In this document: piece after piece, positions 21,945 to 32,394 of the stretch | Position numbering within the stretch: position 1 is the stretch's first letter | How the letters are laid out: each line of letters begins with the position of its first letter | Assembly (NCBI GenBank): GCA_022457155.1 | Contig: JAJGOT010000600.1 | Span: 244,501 to 308,500, forward strand | Length of the DNA stretch: 64,000 bases | Direction: 5' to 3' | DNA from: Cladopsammia gracilis | Taxonomy: Eukaryota; Cnidaria; Anthozoa; Scleractinia; Dendrophylliidae | Notes under the pieces: generated by a model | The model's database searches: none | What the model was told of the DNA's origin: nothing | The model's input: the letters and a program-made list of their open reading frames with translations, nothing else | Translations under genes and position numbers: made by a program

Positions 21945-23607
21945 ACACAAAACTTTTATTAAACTTTACATAACTTACTTACATTGATTCACGAATTACA
22001 TCATTATACTAACAGTATTTACATCACTTGCTATACTAAGTACATTATTTACAAGCGATACTTACACATCTGACTACTCACATTACTTATTTACACAGTT
22101 AATAACAATGGTGAGAAAAGGGGTTTAAAAACATTGTGCCAGTCATTACAGGGCATTTTCGCCAACTTCTACTGAAGGATATTGCTACAGGAGGAGGGGG
22201 AGGAGGGGAACGGAGGGGGGGGGGGGGGGGATCTCTTACCCCTGACATTTAACGATGCTATTGTCAAAGCCATAAATAATTTTGTTTAGTTTGTTGAATA
22301 ATTCCCTCATGTGTCGGCGCCAAAACCCTGAAGCTGTTGCACAATATATCCATAAAGTACCACACACATTTACATAAACATAGATACATAAAACAAATAA
22401 CATAAAAATTACCTCGAGTTGAGCGATGCCTGCTTTCCGTCGGATGTTTTGTTTAGAGCACTCCGAAAAAGTGGTCGGCAGTGGTTATAATATAATATAC
22501 AATTTATAACTCAAAAATAGTGTTGCATTAAAAAAGTACAATGCCACAAAAGGGATAGAAATATGCAATATTCGCTTTGCTTGAGCAAGAAAAGACAAAA
22601 TTCAGGAAAATTACATCAACACTGAAAATCAAGGAAAATTAATCAATTGGCGTGTCAGGGGCGATATATTTACCATTTACATATAAATTATCCGGGTGGG
22701 CTTTGTTGAAGTACGCAGAGTATCCCTTACTTTTTGCGTCTTTGAATTTGTTCATTTGATTCTTTCTTGCTTCGTATAAAGGCTTTGGAATATCGTCAGA
22801 TACGTAGAAATCTTTTCCTTTTAACTTCTTGCGGGCTTTGTCCATAACCAGTTCTTTGTCAGAATACCTGAGGAATCTTGCAATTATTGGGCGAGTTCTC
22901 CTTGGATTTGGTTTCCCCAAACGGTGAATTCGTTGGCATTCAATTTTTTCTTGAGGGTTCTCGATGTCAAGATGCTCTTCCATAAAGGTATACATAACTT
23001 TCCTCGTATCCTCAAGCAATTGCTGGGAATCTTCCGTATTTTCCATTTCCTCTATACCATGAAATATCGCATTTTCCCTCCTGGAATATGTTTCTAAATA
23101 AAGAATTTGTTTCCTGAGATCGTTTAGCTCCTTTTCCGCACCCTTTGTGTCACGTTTTAAGTTGCTGATGTCTTCGTCATTAAAACTTACGCTCTCTTCA
23201 AGCTCTTTAACAACGTTTTCCAGTTTCCCGGTCTTGGTTTTTAAATTCTCAACGTCCTCTTCTAGACAAATTAGCGACTGTTGAATACTGGAAAGCGTCG
23301 TGAACACCTCGTTAATTCTAGCTTCAATGACGTCGAGTTTGTTCAGCTTATGCATTATTACTTCCAATTTGCTACCCAAACTTTCCGCCATTTCCAGCGC
23401 CTCGAAGGCCTCGTCGGAATCGCTTTGTAATTCTTTTACCTCTTCTTTACTTTTCTTCTCGTCTGGCGATTCTTTGGTTGTCTTCGTGCTTGGAGACCTA
23501 TCTTTTCTCTTTGTGGACATTGAAATCATCCAAAAAAACTTCAAAATCGTCGACCTCGGTCGGAGCTCCGTTAGACACGTCTACTTCTTATCCATGCTCG
23601 CCCCAGT
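21912..23607 (-). mobile_element. LINE copy with ORF1 only, poly(A) and target duplication
   Basis: The minus-strand unit has about 63 bp ahead of ORF1, the 301-codon ORF1, about 680 bp of non-coding sequence, an AATAAA signal near 21956 and a poly(A) tail read as T-run 21912-21943. A 10-bp direct repeat CTTGAAAGTT flanks it (21902-21911 and 23608-23617). Joining the flanks gives the uninterrupted DIRS reading EKALKVKEACTTLLGQG. No reverse transcriptase is present between ORF1 and the tail. Confidence 0.8.
22639..23544 (-). CDS. LINE ORF1 protein (transposase_22 / L1 ORF1p-like)
   Basis: An intact frame of 301 residues. The likelier start is the internal M at residue 9 (MSTKRKDRSPSTKTTKESPD). 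Residues about 1-45 are basic and disordered, about 50-155 form a long heptad-rich coiled coil, about 155-235 carry the RRM-like block (YLETYSRRENAIFHGI, then RIHRLGKPNPRRTRPIIARF), and the C-terminal domain reads KGKDFYVSDDIPKPLYEARK. In L1-type elements this protein trimerises and acts as an RNA-binding chaperone in the retrotransposition complex. No stop or frameshift interrupts it, unlike every other retroelement gene in the window. It is transcribed opposite to the DIRS host. Confidence 0.85.
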   Translation of the reverse strand: MKFFWMISMSTKRKDRSPSTKTTKESPDEKKSKEEVKELQSDSDEAFEALEMAESLGSKLEVIMHKLNKLDVIEARINEVFTTLSSIQQSLICLEEDVENLKTKTGKLENVVKELEESVSFNDEDISNLKRDTKGAEKELNDLRKQILYLETYSRRENAIFHGIEEMENTEDSQQLLEDTRKVMYTFMEEHLDIENPQEKIECQRIHRLGKPNPRRTRPIIARFLRYSDKELVMDKARKKLKGKDFYVSDDIPKPLYEARKNQMNKFKDAKSKGYSAYFNKAHPDNLYVNGKYIAPDTPID

Positions 23608-24266
23608 CTTGAAAGTTAAAGAAGCTTGCACCACCCTTCTAGGACAGGGCCCTACGACAATTCGACAAGTAGCCTGTGTGATAGGAAAAATTATCTCATC
23701 GTTCCCTGGGGTCATGCATGGACAACGTTATTATAGAGCCCTTGAGCATGCCAAAACTGCATCTCTCAATACTGGCAAAGGCGATTTTGACATTCAGATG
23801 TCCTTAACGGAAGATTGCAAAAAGGAACTCCAGTGGTGGGTGGACAATGTCGTGAGTTCCCATAACGTCCCATGAACAGCCCTGAAACACCCTCACCACC
23901 GACGCATCTCAAAATGGTTGGGGGGCGGTTTACAATGACACAAGCACTGGAGGGTTTTTGGTCTGATTGGTACGACGAGGGAAAAATTACATCACATAAA
24001 CTACTGTACCTCGAATTATTAGCGGTATTCATGGGCCTACAAACATTTTGTAAAACAAATTACAACACCAATCTTAGAATCCTCACAGATAACACAACTG
24101 CAATAGCAATCCTAAATCATTTGGGGACTAGCCATTCAGCCCCTTGCAATCACCTAGGAAGAAAAATTTGGGAATGGTGCATCGATCGCCAAATATGGCT
24201 CAGTGCTGCCCACACCCCTGGGGTTTATAATATCAAGGCCGATTTGGAATCGAGACGAACCAACGA
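23608..24266 (+). pseudogene. DIRS RT end and RNase H
   Basis: After the LINE the frame reads KVKEACTTLLGQGPTTIRQV and ACVIGKIISSFPGVMHGQRY, the RT connection region. RNase H follows in shifted frames: TTDASQNGWGAVYNDTSTGG, LYLELLAVFMGLQTF, LRILTDNTTAIAILNHLG and AAHTPGVYNIKADLESRR. The D in TDAS, E in LELLA, D in LTDNTTA and the late D in KADLESR fit the catalytic set. A frameshift lies near 23870 and the reading ends at a MITE (24270). Confidence 0.8.
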
Positions 24267-24269
24267 TAA

Positions 24270-25028
24270 TGTACCAGTCAAATCCAAGAGCGCCCATCCC
24301 CCCCCCCCGGCAAACCCCCGGGCATTTGACTTTTTTAAAAATATTGGTCAAATGCCCACTATGTGGGCAGTTTATACGGTCAAATGCCCCACCGGACAGG
24401 GCTTCACAGAGCGTCAAATGCCCCACCGTCCGGGCAAGGAGTTTTTAAAGTAACTAGTTAAAGGAATTTTTACAACGTTTCACACCTTTTAATGTAACAA
24501 TTTATACAAATTTTTTATTTTATACAGTAAGCCCACATTGGACAAGCCTTTTAAAAAACGCAGAGATGCACCAACAAAACAGATAATATAACTGTAAAAT
24601 TTCCTGTGCGCTTTCATGGCGACGGAATATTATAAAATATGACTATAAAAAATTACTTTACCTTTCGATACGAGCTCGGAAAGTTTCCTGCTAAAACGCC
24701 TTTCAGGATTTCCTTGTCCGAGCTCCACACTTTAAACAAAGGCATCTGAACTCCAGAATAATAAATATTTATAACGAAAGAGGTCAACCGAGCCAACAGA
24801 CACAACAGCAAAACCACGTGGAAACTACCGGAAAAGAATGGTTTACGAAATCCTTTACCTTGCGACCGCTGACCTACGTTTTTGTCGAAGTCAAATGCCT
24901 GCCCCGTCGGGCCTCGTTTCACGTCAAATGCCCCACTATGCGGAGCTAACCACTAGTCAAATGCTCGGGGTATGCCCGGGGGGGGGGGGGGGGGGGGTGG
25001 ATGGGCGCTCTTGGATTTGACTGGTACA
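24270..25028. mobile_element. Full-length TGTACCAGTCAAATCC MITE, 759 bp
   Basis: Both ends are the inverted repeat TGTACCAGTCAAATCCAAGA followed by GCGCCCATCC and a C-run. TAA flanks both sides (24267-24269 and 25029-25031), the PIF/Harbinger-type TWA target. It interrupts the DIRS between RNase H and the recombinase. A truncated relative lies at 2606-2927. Confidence 0.8.
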
Positions 25029-25031
25029 TAA

Positions 25032-25590
25032 CACGTACGGAATGGATACTTGATACCGCCTCCCTCGGCAATGCACTGTCGCAACTAAGCTTGCGCCCGA
25101 CTATAGACCTTTTTCGCATCACGATTAAATAATCAATTTCCTCAATACGAAGACACCTTGAGCCCATAGAACTAGTTGCTTACAAACAGAATGAAAACGA
25201 AACAGCCTATGCGTAGTTTCGCACATAAAGCGTTATCTGCATATCACTATAAAGGAGCTCAGGCCGGGGACACAACTGTCAACTTCTTATTAGTTTTATC
25301 AAACCACATAATCCGGTCTCAGGAAAATGGGTCAAGTCCATTCTTGACAATGCGGGCATTGATGTCACGAAATTCTCCGGAAATAGCGCTAGACCCGCAG
25401 CGACTTCCTATGGAACGAAAACTCCCTGGTCTTTACTCTCCAAGAAATACTTTTAAAAGGCCGGCGGCTGGTCTAATGCGCAAACATTTGCAACCTACTA
25501 TAATAAGCCTATAGAGAGCAACATTGGTGCAAGCATTTTAGAATATTTTCAGGGTACTCCTCCTAGTTTTATATCTGTTTACCCTTAAGT
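25032..25590 (+). pseudogene. DIRS connecting region and tyrosine recombinase C-terminus
   Basis: Reads RTEWILDTASLGNALSQLSL and RPTIDLF, then SRLNNQFPQYEDTLSP after a one-base shift. After a deletion that removes most of the recombinase, it continues as KPHNPVSGKWVKSILDNAG, IDVTKFSGNSARPAATSYGT and KAGGWSNAQTFATYYNKPI. The R in NSARPA and the Y in FATYYNKP stand where tyrosine recombinases have their box II arginine and catalytic tyrosine. A stop lies before KAGGW. The enzyme would circularise and integrate DIRS DNA; this copy cannot. Confidence 0.75.
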
Positions 25591-25680
25591 TTGTTCGATA
25601 GAAGATACCATTTCGCACGCATGTAACGTATGGCCATCTGTGACCAAATACTTCTTCGTGTTTCCAGGGCTTTCAAATCT

Positions 25681-25804
25681 CATGTAACTCCGTAGTGACT
25701 CGGACTGATGTCGAGGTAGAATTCAAGAATTACACGAGACTTACCTAAGTGGATGTTTGATTGGAATTCTTCCTCGTCATCAGTCAGGAACGAAGGAGTT
25801 ACAT
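25681..25804. repeat. DIRS inverted terminal / internal complementary region hairpin
   Basis: ATGTAACTCCGTAGTGAC and GTCATCAGTC...GGAGTTACAT are imperfect inverted copies about 45 bp long around a 35-bp loop. The left half is the inverse of the DIRS left end at 18690-18722. Related copies lie at 26639-26708, 27043-27103 and 29251-29312. Confidence 0.7.
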
Positions 25805-25811
25805 GCCCAGC

Positions 25812-26159
25812 CCTTGCGGTTTTTCCCTCCCGTAATCCTTCGTTCCTTTTTTCTCCACTTGAAAGTACTGCTTCCAAGATACGCGTAGCTTTCATTTGAA
25901 TGGAAAAACTTCGGGCTCGAAACTTTAGGACATCAAGAAAACTGAAAGTGATAATCGAGGTCAACGGGATGGGTTAACTTCTCCACTCTCGCGCGCAGAC
26001 ATCACAAATGTCACGCGCTAGATTTGGGAAGCAATAATATTAAAAAGATAAAATTCTCGTTTCGTAAGAAGATAGGCAAGTAGTGAACAGTCAGGACGAT
26101 ACAGGTATATTAAAGATTATTGCTCTTTATTTGAAGTGTTTTGAAAGGTTTAAAGAAAC
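25812..26159. other. DIRS-flanking DNA, nothing recognised
   Basis: Probably inner terminal-repeat or leader sequence of a DIRS copy, judged only by position between the two DIRS hairpins. No coding frame. Confidence 0.3.
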
Positions 26160-26640
26160 TATTTAGTTGCCTTTCATGCATGATCAGTTTGCGTTACTAT
26201 ATGTTGCTCCAGGATGCTGGAATTCTCGGCGCAGTCGAACAGCCTCCTCCTCTTACAGCACCACTATACAGCTTCCTCTAGCGGACATCCTCAAGCTGGG
26301 GGATGGTCTAACGCTCGAACATTTGCTGAACACTAATAAGTCCATTAGTGGCAACCTCGGACAAACCTTCTTGAATAATTTTGACTCCGGTGTTCAGGTT
26401 GACTAGTAGCCCTTTTTACCGTTCTTATATATAATCACCGGAAATGTAATCGTATCTATACATCGTCTAGATATTCTGAGTAGACAACATATTTGTCACG
26501 CCATTTTTCGTTTGGTTCTATTAAAGTCCAATTGTTGTTGTTTTATTGGACGTCCTGTTACGTCTCCTATTATGACTTCGTACCTCACTAATATTTGGTA
26601 CGTTGCATGACCCTGTACGTTGGAGCTCACAGTACACATA
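26160..26640 (+). pseudogene. Second DIRS copy, tyrosine recombinase C-terminal remnant
   Basis: Frames around 26270-26400 give LPLADILKLG, then GGWSNARTFAEH (with stops), then NKSISGNLGQTFLNNFDSGV. The WSNARTFAEHYNK-type block matches the KAGGWSNAQTFATYYNKPI block of the first copy. At least two frameshifts. Two further DIRS inverted-repeat pieces follow. Confidence 0.6.
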
Positions 26641-26708
26641 GTACTCCGTAGTGACTTAGGACTGATGACAGACAGAATTTTACAATTAAACAAGTTCTGT
26701 AAGTTGAC

Positions 26709-27029
26709 TTAGAACAAAAAATCATCTTTCGAATCGGCACTCTCAAACCCCACGGAATTAACGAACGCTTTTCATTCAACTAATTTACATTTGTTTTTCA
26801 CGTCACAAAATTTCCACCAATGGCGGAGCTCCTCCTACTATATAAGACCACACACTACCCACAATCACTTGATTCGCTCCGACGAAGGGCTAGCGCTCGA
26901 AACGTCAGCTTTCTCGAATCTTTTTACGGTGGCTAATTTACCTTATCGACTCAGTCGATAAAACCAAATTCTTGTGCTTCACCCCCACCGACGCAGCACC
27001 ACAGTTTCTCTAGAAACTAACCCCATTCA
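26709..27029 (+). mobile_element. Penelope-like element terminal fragment with 13-bp target duplication
   Basis: Flanked by TCTGTAAGTTGAC on both sides (26696-26708 and 27030-27042). It carries CCACCAATGGCGGAGCTCC, a TATATAAG box near 26840, the GACGAAGGGC...GCTCGAAACGTC motif and the CCACCGACGCAGCACC block. The same order occurs at 52130-52850 and in part at 42660-42800. I assign it to Penelope-like terminal repeats from the motif set; no ORF is present. Confidence 0.6.
26878..26907 (+). ncRNA. Hammerhead-like motif in Penelope-like terminal repeat
   Basis: CCGACGA, GGGC/GCTC as stem II, then GAAACGTC. The first core base pair position reads CCG where the consensus wants CUG, so this copy is probably inactive. 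The copy at 52236 keeps CTG. Confidence 0.3.
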
Positions 27030-27537
27030 TCTGTAAGTTGACGTTTGATTTGAATTCCATCCTGTCATCAGTCCGGAACGAAGGAGTAACATGCCCTCCC
27101 TATTAGTCTCCCACGCAGCCGTTATTTGTCTCGTCACGCAACGCTCCTCCCCACTAACGGCTGCTCAAACCTGGACCACATTCCTTTGCCATTGTGTTTT
27201 GCGATAAATTCAGCGAACCAATCATGTATCAGCAAAATGAAAATGACGTCAGATTTCGCGCGAAAAAAAGCCGGTGATTTCCGGTTTACGTGTGCCAGAC
27301 ATCGCAAGTTACACTAACCGCAGACTTGCGGTAACATAAAATCATGGAATGAGTAATGAACTGCTCCTAAGCAGTAAATAATTCCTACTTAAACAGCTAC
27401 TACTAATCTTGCAACTTTTTCAAAGTGAGCCAAAAAAACTCCATTGTTATGCCAAGAACTAGCAATTAAACGACTGCATAACTAAATAATCTAAACGGCT
27501 CTGGAAAGCATAAATTCCTCCTGTAATCCCGGCGTAG

Positions 27538-28305
27538 CTAATCGAACGAATCCGAACCAAAAACCAATCGAACCCAATCGAACTAAATCGTTCGATTGGA
27601 GTTCGATTGGTTCGGCAATCGAACATAATCGAACTGGAACTTTTGGGTGAGTTCGATTAAGTTCGATTACCGAATCCAATCGAACCCAATCGAGGCGATT
27701 GGTTCGATTTTGTTCGGTGGAAGAATTTCACCCTCTAACTGATCCTTTACTAGCGGAGCAATTGTGAGAGATATTAACACATTTCAATTAACTAAAATCT
27801 TTATTGTTACGGTGATTCGAAATTGATTAATTCATAATATAACATGAACAGCTCAGTACTTCATATCGCTCGGAATAACACCGAACGGGAATAATATTAA
27901 AATGTTTATACCGTCGTCGCTAAAGTTTCGGATAGATTACTAAAAAACGACCACTGCAACTGGATCTGGACGCACGCATTTCGAGGGTCTTAGTTTTCGT
28001 AACACCCCATCTTGTTCTCGTGTTTGAAATAGAAGCCAAAAAATAACTTACTTGACCGCAATGCTTTGTTTCAGACCAGATTAAACTAGTTTTATATTTC
28101 CGATTGTTGAAGTGTTCGATTATGTTCGATGAGTTCGATTACGTTCGATTGTTGAAGCGTTCGATTACCGAACGTTCGATTGCGTTCGATTGGCAAAATT
28201 TTTCGGTGAGTTCGATTAAGTTCGATTACCGAACCCAATCGAACCCAATCGAGCGATTGAGTTCGATTAGGTTCGATTACCGAACGTTCGATTAGCTACG
28301 CCGGG
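27538..28305. mobile_element. MITE with GTTCGATT subterminal repeats, 768 bp
   Basis: Ends CCCGGCGTAGC and its reverse complement, with TGTAAT on both sides (27532-27537 and 28306-28311). Both subterminal zones (27540-27715 and 28110-28290) are packed with GTTCGATT and AATCGAAC words in both orientations, more than 25 in all, while the centre is unique. Such clustered words are where a transposase commonly binds. Confidence 0.75.
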
Positions 28306-28660
28306 TGTAATCTGTGAAATCTTGACAATTGTAAGTATGTCCGTTATGGCGGTTGTTTAGAATATTGTAATTATTTTCTTTTTAAGTAGTTCTTTGTAAT
28401 TAAAGTAAAAAAAAAAATAAGTAAAAAAAAAAGTAAATTCCTCCTGTCAGTATCACAGCTAGAGATTTTTTCCTAAGATCAAAGAAACGACAACATTTTC
28501 GAAACATTTAGAACAACAGGCCTGTTGTAACTTAATTTTGATCTAAAAGGAAAAATCTATCAGGCACGTACTTGGGGTAGACTTTAATATTCTAAAGCTG
28601 GGCTAAAATGCTTTTAGCGACAAGCAGGATTTGTGCTATGTCCGTCATCTTTTATAACAA

Positions 28661-28954
28661 CTACGCTTCTGTTGAGCCATACACGACAGAATATTCGCCT
28701 TTCTCGATCTTCGAACCAAAGGTGAGACCACGACAACGATGTGACCCGTCTATTTGCTGCTGTTTGGAATCATGGTCAAACACGAGCGGGAGAGCTTGGT
28801 AGATTGATGATTTTCCGAAGCCCGTCGGCAAGTTAACAAATAAGTCTTTCTTGTCAACGATTATTTTACGAATGGCCTGCTTCTGGTGAACATTTAGATC
28901 GGGTGTTTTAAACATTGACGACACTGCACGAAAACCTTTATTCGGCGTCGCCAT
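28661..28954 (-). pseudogene. RecQ-type helicase N-terminal fragment
   Basis: From ATG 28954 the frame reads MATPNKGFRAVSSMF, then LNVHQKQAIRKIIVDKKDLF and VNLPTGFGKSSIYQALPLVF. LPTGFGKS is a Walker A motif in the form found in RecQ-type ATP-dependent DNA helicases, and the Q/K-rich stretch before it is the usual motif 0 region. After VFD the frame runs into unrelated residues; the DEAH and later motifs are absent. It lies wholly inside the Mutator-like element, 100 bp from its right terminal repeat, so it looks captured. It could be a first exon with its donor near 28800. Confidence 0.65.
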
Positions 28955-29330
28955 CCAACTGAGTCAACGATAAAACGCAGGCTATGATTGGACGAGTCAC
29001 GCGTAGAGAATTTGGCGCGAGCAAGTTCCGAAAATGGCACTGCAACTGTGATTGGCTTAAATCTGCAAAGGAATGTGGTTCAGGTTTGAGCAGCCGTTAG
29101 TGGGGAGGAGCGTTGCGTGACGAGACAAATAACGGCTGCGTGGGAGACTACCTCCCTATTGGCATTTACCCATCCCTTCTCCTTCGTTCCTGTGACCTCC
29201 AACAAGCCCTTTCTTTAAATAATGGCTCAATAAACTAGCTTGCGTGCTTCTCATGTTACTCCTTCGTTCCGGACTGATGACAGGATAGAATTCAAATCAA
29301 ACGTCAACTTACAGGTAAGTCTCGTTTAAT

Positions 29331-32300
29331 TGTTTAGATCCTATGATAAGAACACAAGAGTCGAGTAGCATATTTTTTGAAAGCGGTTTAGCGAGCGCAT
29401 GTTTGTGGCCTGACAAAGCGATATATTCCTACGTTGATGATTTAGTTAACTACGATTTTAGAGAACGTTAGAAGAGAGAGCAATTTATTTGGCCGTATTT
29501 TATCAAAAATTCAAGCTCTCGTTATTTTGTTTATTCTGAATTAGAGTGATTCATTTGTAGCGCACGTTTTTGGCCTGACAAAGCCATATATTCATAGCTT
29601 GATTTAGTGAACTAAGACTTCAGACAACGTTCCAAGAGATAGAGAGCAATTTATTTGGCTGTATTTTATCAAAAATTCAAGAGTTCTTGAGACATCCTTT
29701 TAGCCTAAACCGTTTATCTCAATAAAGGTTAATAAACAGGTCGATTTTAATTAAATGCGTCATTAAAAAGAAAGAAATATTTCCAGAATTTCTATATAAA
29801 ATAAAGTAGATATTTACAAACGAAAGGAAAAGAAATGTAATTGTGAAATATAGATTTGGGTTATTAGAATTCAGAGTTTTTAAGTTTAGGTATTAGTACA
29901 AAACGCGTTTTTAGAGGAAAATATAACAACAAATGTTATAATCATGATATTTTTAGAAAATAAGTATTTGATATCAAAGATGAAATCTGAAAACCTAAGG
30001 AAAGAAGCGGACGCATTTTGCCTGTTTACACGATCGCTGTTTTGAAAATTGCCCTGGCATTCAGTTAGGTAACATTCATACTGTTTAATTCTCTTCTGCA
30101 TAGCAATGATTTCAGCGGCCTACGATTATGGCAGTTTTCATGTTTTAAGGGAACATGAGTTTCACCAATAAACTTATTGTTCGCTGTGGCATGTACGTCA
30201 TTATAGGTCATTCCCTGTTTCAGTAACAATGCACGTTCACTAGCCGGGTTCTCATGTTTCGTGAACTTTGTAATGAAACGTTTATTTATATGTATTTACT
30301 GCTGGCATATTAGCAGCATGAAATTCGGTGGGAGTCTTTCTGGCTTTATCTGGATGGGAAATTTGGAAAAAGTATGAATATTCCCTTTATAATTATTATG
30401 TCAGATCAACTTGCAATTCCGGTACTAGGCCTTTGGAAATCGATCGGTCCGGTAGAGATGAATCATCATTCGTGCGCTTGAATTGGCTAACATCCTTTAC
30501 GATGTGTGCTTAATATTACCCAATCAGTTGTAAAAATGAACTGATATTGTTTATAGCATTACGTTCCAAAGAAAGGGAAGAGAGAGTTTAAGGTAAGTAG
30601 TAGCATTGTTGCTGTACAGTGTGGAATCCATCTTACAACGGGTGCTTGAAAGTGATCAGAAAGAATTTCACAAACGCTGTATGTACATGTGAATAAAAAA
30701 GTTTTATTTTATCAAGCGACAGTAAGTGTGTAATCAGTAGAAAATTTCTTCTGATTCTTGTACAGTGTATATTTCAGGATTACATGTACTGATTTTGCCG
30801 GTTGGTCTTTAATCTTGGTTTGTAATTTTTGTTCATTTTAAGGCTCAAACATTTAGGTTTCAGTGACTTTTTAAGGCCTCATTTTGGTTCATTTTGGTCT
30901 GTTTTTTTGGGGGGCTACGGGGCCTAGTTTTTAGTTTTCCTTATGGATGGTTTAATATATCTGGTATTCCACCGAACTGTGAAATGGTTTATTTCGCTTC
31001 ACGATCCATTTATATACAGTAGTATAAAATGAGACAGGCAAAAGTCGTAAAAAGTATTTTTAAAAAAGCCTTTAGAATAGCTTTCTAAAGTAGGTATACA
31101 TTAGATCACCCTAGGAATATATGACATGTTGCTCGATAATATTGGTCCTTGATAATTTCAGCAGGGTTTCATGTTCACAAAAGAACTGATTAGAATTATT
31201 TTATCTGTCTATTATCCATGCCTTCATTGTAATAGCTCTCCTGATGTATATTAGGGTTTCTTTAATTTGGCTTAGACTCGTTTGTTGGATCGGCTGAAAT
31301 TTTTATTCTGATCGTTGTGAAAATATTACTGAGAATCAGAAAATTTCTTAGGCCGTGATTTAGTGTCTATTTTAATAGACTTAAATAGTCTATGGCGTGC
31401 AAGACTCGTGAGAAAGTGTTTCTTCACGGATGTAGTCAATTTTTTTTCTCTACTGCGTCTCGGTAATTATTTTCCTCTGGCCTGGTGTCGAAGAATTTAA
31501 AACATGTTTCAAAATCGCGCAACATTTTTCTAAACTAAAGGATAAGGTTTGCTCTGTGACTATACAGTACATCACAAAAGGAAAGATCGCATAGCTTGTA
31601 TATAACACTGACATTTATTGATTACTTAAATTAATGGCTTAAAATTATTAGCTTAAATAGAAACTTAAAAAAAAAAACTTCTACAATGTCAATTTAATAT
31701 TTCGACAATAAATTATTTTTGTTGAAGATATTGCATGTTACACATAATTTAAACAACCCAGGTTTAGATAAAAATCACTAACGGAAATGGTCTGTCGGAC
31801 AGGAACCACCATTTAGTAAAAAGACTGGTGGTCTCTATATGTACCCCCTCTCGCCCCACCTAAAAAGATGGTGTCTTGTTCTCATAGCCCCCGTTATATC
31901 AGGAGTAGAAACTGAGAGAAAGATAAAAATATTCCTGTGCCGTTTTACTAGCAATGCAAGCTTCATGCCGACAGAATATTAAACTCTCATCTCTGATTTT
32001 TAGGCCAAAAGAAAGGCGTCCATTACACTCATTAGATAGGTGGTATGCTGTGTAACCCCCTATCCCTACACAGGGTGGGTCCTCGTCGAGTATACTTGCT
32101 ATGATCACTTCCCTAAGAGCCACCATCTGTAAAGTGATGCTGGCATTTTTGCTGCAGTAAATGACAATTGAAAGCTAGTAATTAATTGTATGAATGATAA
32201 CAGTTATAGAAAACTTGCTCAATCTCTGAGCTGGACAACAAATCGAGATTTTGTTACCATGTACATGTGTTACACTCTGTTAAAAATGACGACAATGCCA

Positions 32301-32389
32301 TTATTTTATAAGTGGTGGTGCATGTCTAGGGAAGAACTGAAACAGTAACAACAATATTCCGACATAATATGACAGCACTGCGTGACGGC
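29331..32389. other. 3-kb stretch without a recognised gene
   Basis: Only short frames (60-75 codons) without domains or clear splice sites. A diverged tandem duplication lies at 29390-29690. AT-rich, with many A and T runs. I see no promoter or exon that I could defend. Confidence 0.35.
29390..29690. repeat. Diverged tandem duplication, about 165-bp period
   Basis: GGCCTGACAAAGC, AGAGAGCAATTTATTTGG and TATTTTATCAAAAATTCAAG occur twice in the same order (first at 29407, again at 29572) with scattered differences. Confidence 0.75.
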
Positions 32390-32394
32390 AAAAA

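Larger units (their letters stand above)
18690..25811 (+). mobile_element. Degenerate DIRS-type retroelement with nested insertions
   Basis: The order is inverted-repeat end (18690-18722), Gag-like ORF (to 19431), reverse transcriptase (19925-20341, 21483-21911, 23608-23700), RNase H (23870-24266), connecting region (25032-25150), tyrosine recombinase (25190-25590) and a hairpin that repeats the left end in inverse orientation (25681-25804). This is the DIRS layout: tyrosine recombinase in place of an integrase, and inverted terminal repeats with an internal complementary region. Insertions at 19518, 20349, 21912 and 24270 and several frameshifts make it inactive. Confidence 0.85.
27104..29150. 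mobile_element. Mutator-like element, 2047 bp, carrying a helicase fragment
   Basis: Inverted ends of about 88 bp start TAGTCTCCCACGCAGCCGTT and run to words such as CCACATTCCTTTGC. A 9-bp direct repeat CCTCCCTAT flanks it (27095-27103 and 29151-29159). TIR length and the 9-bp duplication fit Mutator-like elements. It holds a RecQ-type helicase fragment on the minus strand and a further MITE (27538-28305), and no transposase. Confidence 0.75.
26639..29312. mobile_element. Second DIRS terminal region, split by two insertions
   Basis: The DIRS end is in three pieces: 26639-26708, 27030-27103 and 29151-29312. They are separated by a Penelope-like fragment (26709-27029) and a Mutator-like element (27104-29150), each with its own target duplication. 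The outer pieces share GTAGTGAC/GACTGATGACAG and TAGAATTCAAATCAAACGTC in inverted order. Confidence 0.65.
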
